This document shows positions 62,901-64,000 of a stretch of 64,000 nt of DNA, in pieces. The notes beneath the pieces were generated by a model that worked only from the letters and a program-made list of their open reading frames with translations, was not told where the DNA came from and searched no databases. The position numbers and the translations under genes are program-made. Position 1 is the stretch's first letter. Each line of letters begins with the position of its first letter. Source of the stretch: Bin80 sp965208025 (lineage in GTDB: Bacteria > Bacteroidota > Rhodothermia > Rhodothermales > Bin80). The DNA lies in assembly GCA_965208025.1 (NCBI GenBank), contig OZ242302.1, forward strand, positions 3,038,001 through 3,102,000. Reading direction: 5' to 3'.

Positions 62901-63057
62901 CATGACATTTGTAACACCGATCGGATAGAACCGGCTTGATATGCCAGTTATAATCAACTTCGGCGGGCAACTCAGATGGATTAGACGGCGACGGTGCACA
63001 CGCTGCCCAAGGAATGGAGACAAAGAGGCAGATGAATTGGAGAGTGCGCACGGACAT
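59914..63057 (-). CDS. DUF1549/DUF1553 cytochrome c protein with LamG-like insert (copy A)
   Basis: A 1047-residue protein, first gene of the run. The signal peptide ends in the lipobox WAAC (Cys20). PSCyt1 has the haem site CYKCH at 48-52 (DRCYKCHGPDDRARQANLRL), and DUF1549 has CARCH at 339-343 (MECARCHDHKYDPI). A LamG-like domain at about residues 450-640 shows AFDGENFLNLGPEADFDWHD and WVHVAATYDGSGQADGVNLY. DUF1553 follows with LTARVAVNRIWQLFFGTGLV and FGNQGAFPSHPALLDYLAVQ. The domain order matches copy B along its length, so the two arose by duplication. The ATG at 63057 has a candidate promoter 34 bp upstream. Confidence 0.93.
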   Translation of the reverse strand: MSVRTLQFICLFVSIPWAACAPSPSNPSELPAEVDYNWHIKPVLSDRCYKCHGPDDRARQANLRLDTQEGAYGVSRDDSTRRIILPGNADASVLTEHISSDDPRRRMPPLESNLSLSDHEISLIRKWINQGATWKPHWAFIPPVAKIPPEVQAKAWVHDPLDSFVLHKIESAGLYPSVEAEKSELLRRVTFDLTGLPPTIDELNSFLADPRPNAYDRVVDELLSRPSYGERMTSMWLDLARYADTHGYQDDRPRTMWPWRDWVVRAFNQNLPYDDFVTWQIAGDLLPDATFEQRLATGFNRNHAITQEGGVVAEEYLTEYAADRTNTTATAFLGITMECARCHDHKYDPILQEEYYSMFAFFNGIDEQAQISYFDLAPKPSIRLEDPDLETRILQTNASIDSLEQVVQSWPQPTPPIDWIPVPSISLESGLLAYLPFDSLQSLVSPANQGLHGYANTGLEDVLDPPQLIEGKRIGALAFDGENFLNLGPEADFDWHDRFSLSSWIFVQPHSKSVALLSKRNGEQKRSGYDLIRSSSGRLQLRLIHDPEHQITVASTRTVPPNSWVHVAATYDGSGQADGVNLYIDGSQSNVRFLDDTLQRNSILNGNGLLAGHWTPRNQTSDEIEGMKGGAMDDLRIHTRILTDVEVAYLADQSTVPNPADHYQSHHDPEFQSAIASLDRLRRNVRQIPHVMIMEERPTPRYAHVLDRGAYDAPLDSVFPSVPNAILPYPEELPRNRLGLAHWLTHEDNPLTARVAVNRIWQLFFGTGLVHTPEDFGNQGAFPSHPALLDYLAVQFIESGYDIKNIIKRIVLSSTYRQSSHLSRTLLQQDPENHLLARAPRKRLSAEMIRDNALYVSGLLNPELGGEPVRPYQPEGLWKALANQIGENRYRPGPDLHRRSLYTYWKRTIPPPAMLTFDAPDRSVCTVDRQATATPLQSLVLLNDPQYVEASRALASRVLGDESADHRKQIDTAFRWLTSRRADEAELDALTRLLNEQMTEFEQDPMSANELVSVGIHPVTNPSNVLTLAAMTVVTSTIMNLDEAQHR

Positions 63058-63090
63058 GTCACACCAGCTATATATCCTTGGTGTCAGAGG

Positions 63091-63119
63091 AATATGCTAA
63101 TATACCGTAGTTGTTGCAA
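63091..63119 (-). promoter_or_regulatory. Candidate promoter for the DUF1553/DUF1501 gene run
   Basis: On the minus strand TTGCAA (63119-63114) and CATATT (63096-63091) are separated by exactly 17 bp, and CATATT is 33 bp before the first gene. A TATATTAG sequence overlapping the spacer resembles the Bacteroidota -7 box but lacks a suitably spaced TTTG. Tentative. Confidence 0.3.
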
Positions 63120-63657
63120 TGCCGCTTGACAAGATCAAACTGCTATGATATAATTTCCAAATTAAACCTGTCGGATAAGGTTGTAGAAGGTTGATCGCCT
63201 CGGAGTTGCAAGTCTATTCTTCTGCGAATGATTAGACTAATATCCAAATTTTCAGGAATAGGACATTGAGATGGTCCAAAGTGAGGACATGCAGGAAATA
63301 CCATGATATCCATCTGCACAGGTACGAGACTGTGATTGAGATTAAGGCAGTAGCTAAAGTACTTTCGTAAGGGCAAGTCTCAATTAGGTGGAACCATGAA
63401 AAATCTTGCCAAAGAGGTGTAGAAAATCCTGCGATTAGAGGATAAATACCCTCTCTTACATAGGTATTCTCACCGTTGGATAGGTCTGGTATCAATGGAT
63501 AGGTGATACCATTACTGGGAATACATACAGATCCGATGAGTGTCTTGGTAGAACCAACGCCCACAGATGAGATCTTTAGTTAGCCCGAGCGGGATGAGGC
63601 GGTCCCCGTTGGGAATCCCTACCTGAATTCCAGACATGCCGAATTGGGCAAAACAAT
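63120..63657. other. Gene-poor stretch beyond the DUF1553 run
   Basis: About 540 bp with only short, featureless open frames (63143-63376 and 63232-63564, minus). No RNA or mobile-element end is recognised. Confidence 0.35.
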
Positions 63658-64000
63658 TCAAATGGAGGAAGCCCTATCTGAATCAGAGGTATAATTGTCT
63701 GCCAACCAATTGTGCATAGATGGAATGGGGATTACATATCGTCCCCCACGCCCTTTTTCCATGACCGTACGCAACCCGTTCGCTGTCATGACTCCGTTAT
63801 CTACATCTAGTTGCTTTGCTGCCGAGTCAGCATAGGAGACGATATGTTGTGGCCAGCCATGTGTTTCTTGTACAATTGCATCTATCCACTTCCTCGGATC
63901 TTCCTTTACTCCACCCTCCCTCTTGAGCCAGTCCAGAATCACTGCACGCTCGGACTTTTTGCGCAAAGATCCTAATTCCACAAAACAACTCTCCGAAAAC
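63658..64000 (-). pseudogene. ATPase-family C-terminal remnant with internal deletion (runs off window)
   Basis: On the minus strand the frame is open from the window edge: CFVELGSLRKKSERAVILDW, then ETHGWPQHIVSYADSAAKQL, NGVMTANGLRTVMEKG, then directly YVIPIPSMHNWLADNY and a stop at 63658. It aligns with the ATPase pseudogene at 10804-11983 (CVAELGALSNKSERLVIYDW; ETHGWPQHIQCYASLA; NGVMTSDGLNTVLEVG; YVVPIPSMHIWL). Relative to that copy about 69 residues are missing between the VMEKG and YVIPIP blocks, without a frame change. The upstream part lies outside the window, so it cannot be excluded that the deleted form is expressed. Confidence 0.7.

Noticed and set aside
1..64000. CRISPR arrays, rRNA genes, prophage modules, replication origins
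   Set aside because: No regularly spaced repeats, rRNA sequence, phage structural genes or origin-type boxes were recognised anywhere in the window.

Overview
The window looks like a chromosomal segment of a Bacteroidota/Rhodothermota-type bacterium. The lineage is inferred from three things: SusC-like TonB receptors with an N-terminal carboxypeptidase-regulatory-like domain, at least one promoter of the Bacteroidota form (TTTG, 19-bp spacer, TAnnTTTG, upstream of nuoA), and weak Shine-Dalgarno signals. Gene families shared with planctomycetes (DUF1501, DUF1549/DUF1553, DUF2231) are also present. No ribosomal RNA or other definitive marker is in the window, so the exact lineage stays open.

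Layout. 1-2.7 kb: 3' end of feoB, a tRNA with CAT anticodon, an Lrp/AsnC regulator and an ECF sigma factor. 2.8-4.1 kb: purB. 4.4-10.2 kb: two tandem paralogous TonB-dependent receptors. 10.8-12 kb: a broken AAA-type ATPase gene. 12.4-20.7 kb: the first part of a complex I operon, nuoABCDEF - DUF4920 lipoprotein - nuoG - nuoH, without nuoI-N. Then come rpe, whose stop codon lies in the anticodon loop of an overlapping tRNA-Arg(CCT), and folK. 22.2-24.3 kb: an MmeI-like restriction-modification gene reduced to its two ends, with an IS21-family remnant between them. 24.4-39 kb: minus-strand genes for a Wzx-like flippase, a polytopic membrane protein, a FemAB-like transferase, hslU, [intact IS630-family element], hslV, dacB, mreC, mreB, purH, purN and an LD-carboxypeptidase. 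39-45 kb: plus-strand WbqC-like protein, MscS channel, DUF4212/ActP-type symporter pair and an SGLT-type symporter. 45.5-47.2 kb: a secreted FG-GAP/ASPIC-UnbV lipoprotein. 47.5-48.05 kb: a small exported protein gene with an apparent homopolymer frameshift.

48.4-63.1 kb is the most striking region. It is a minus-strand run of seven tightly packed genes: three DUF1553-type c-cytochrome proteins, each followed by a DUF1501 (alkaline-phosphatase-superfamily) Tat-exported protein, and a final membrane protein joining DUF2231, a cytochrome-like CxxCH domain and leucine-rich repeats. Two of the DUF1553 proteins carry an inserted LamG-like domain. All seven products appear to be exported or membrane-bound, and start/stop overlaps suggest coordinated synthesis. 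The biochemical role is not established; a cell-surface redox/hydrolytic machine acting on polysaccharide or another polymer is a reasonable hypothesis.

The window also carries clear signs of gene decay: two deleted copies of the same ATPase family near opposite ends, a gutted R-M gene, a truncated IS, a frameshifted small gene and several 0.4-0.75 kb stretches without recognisable genes.
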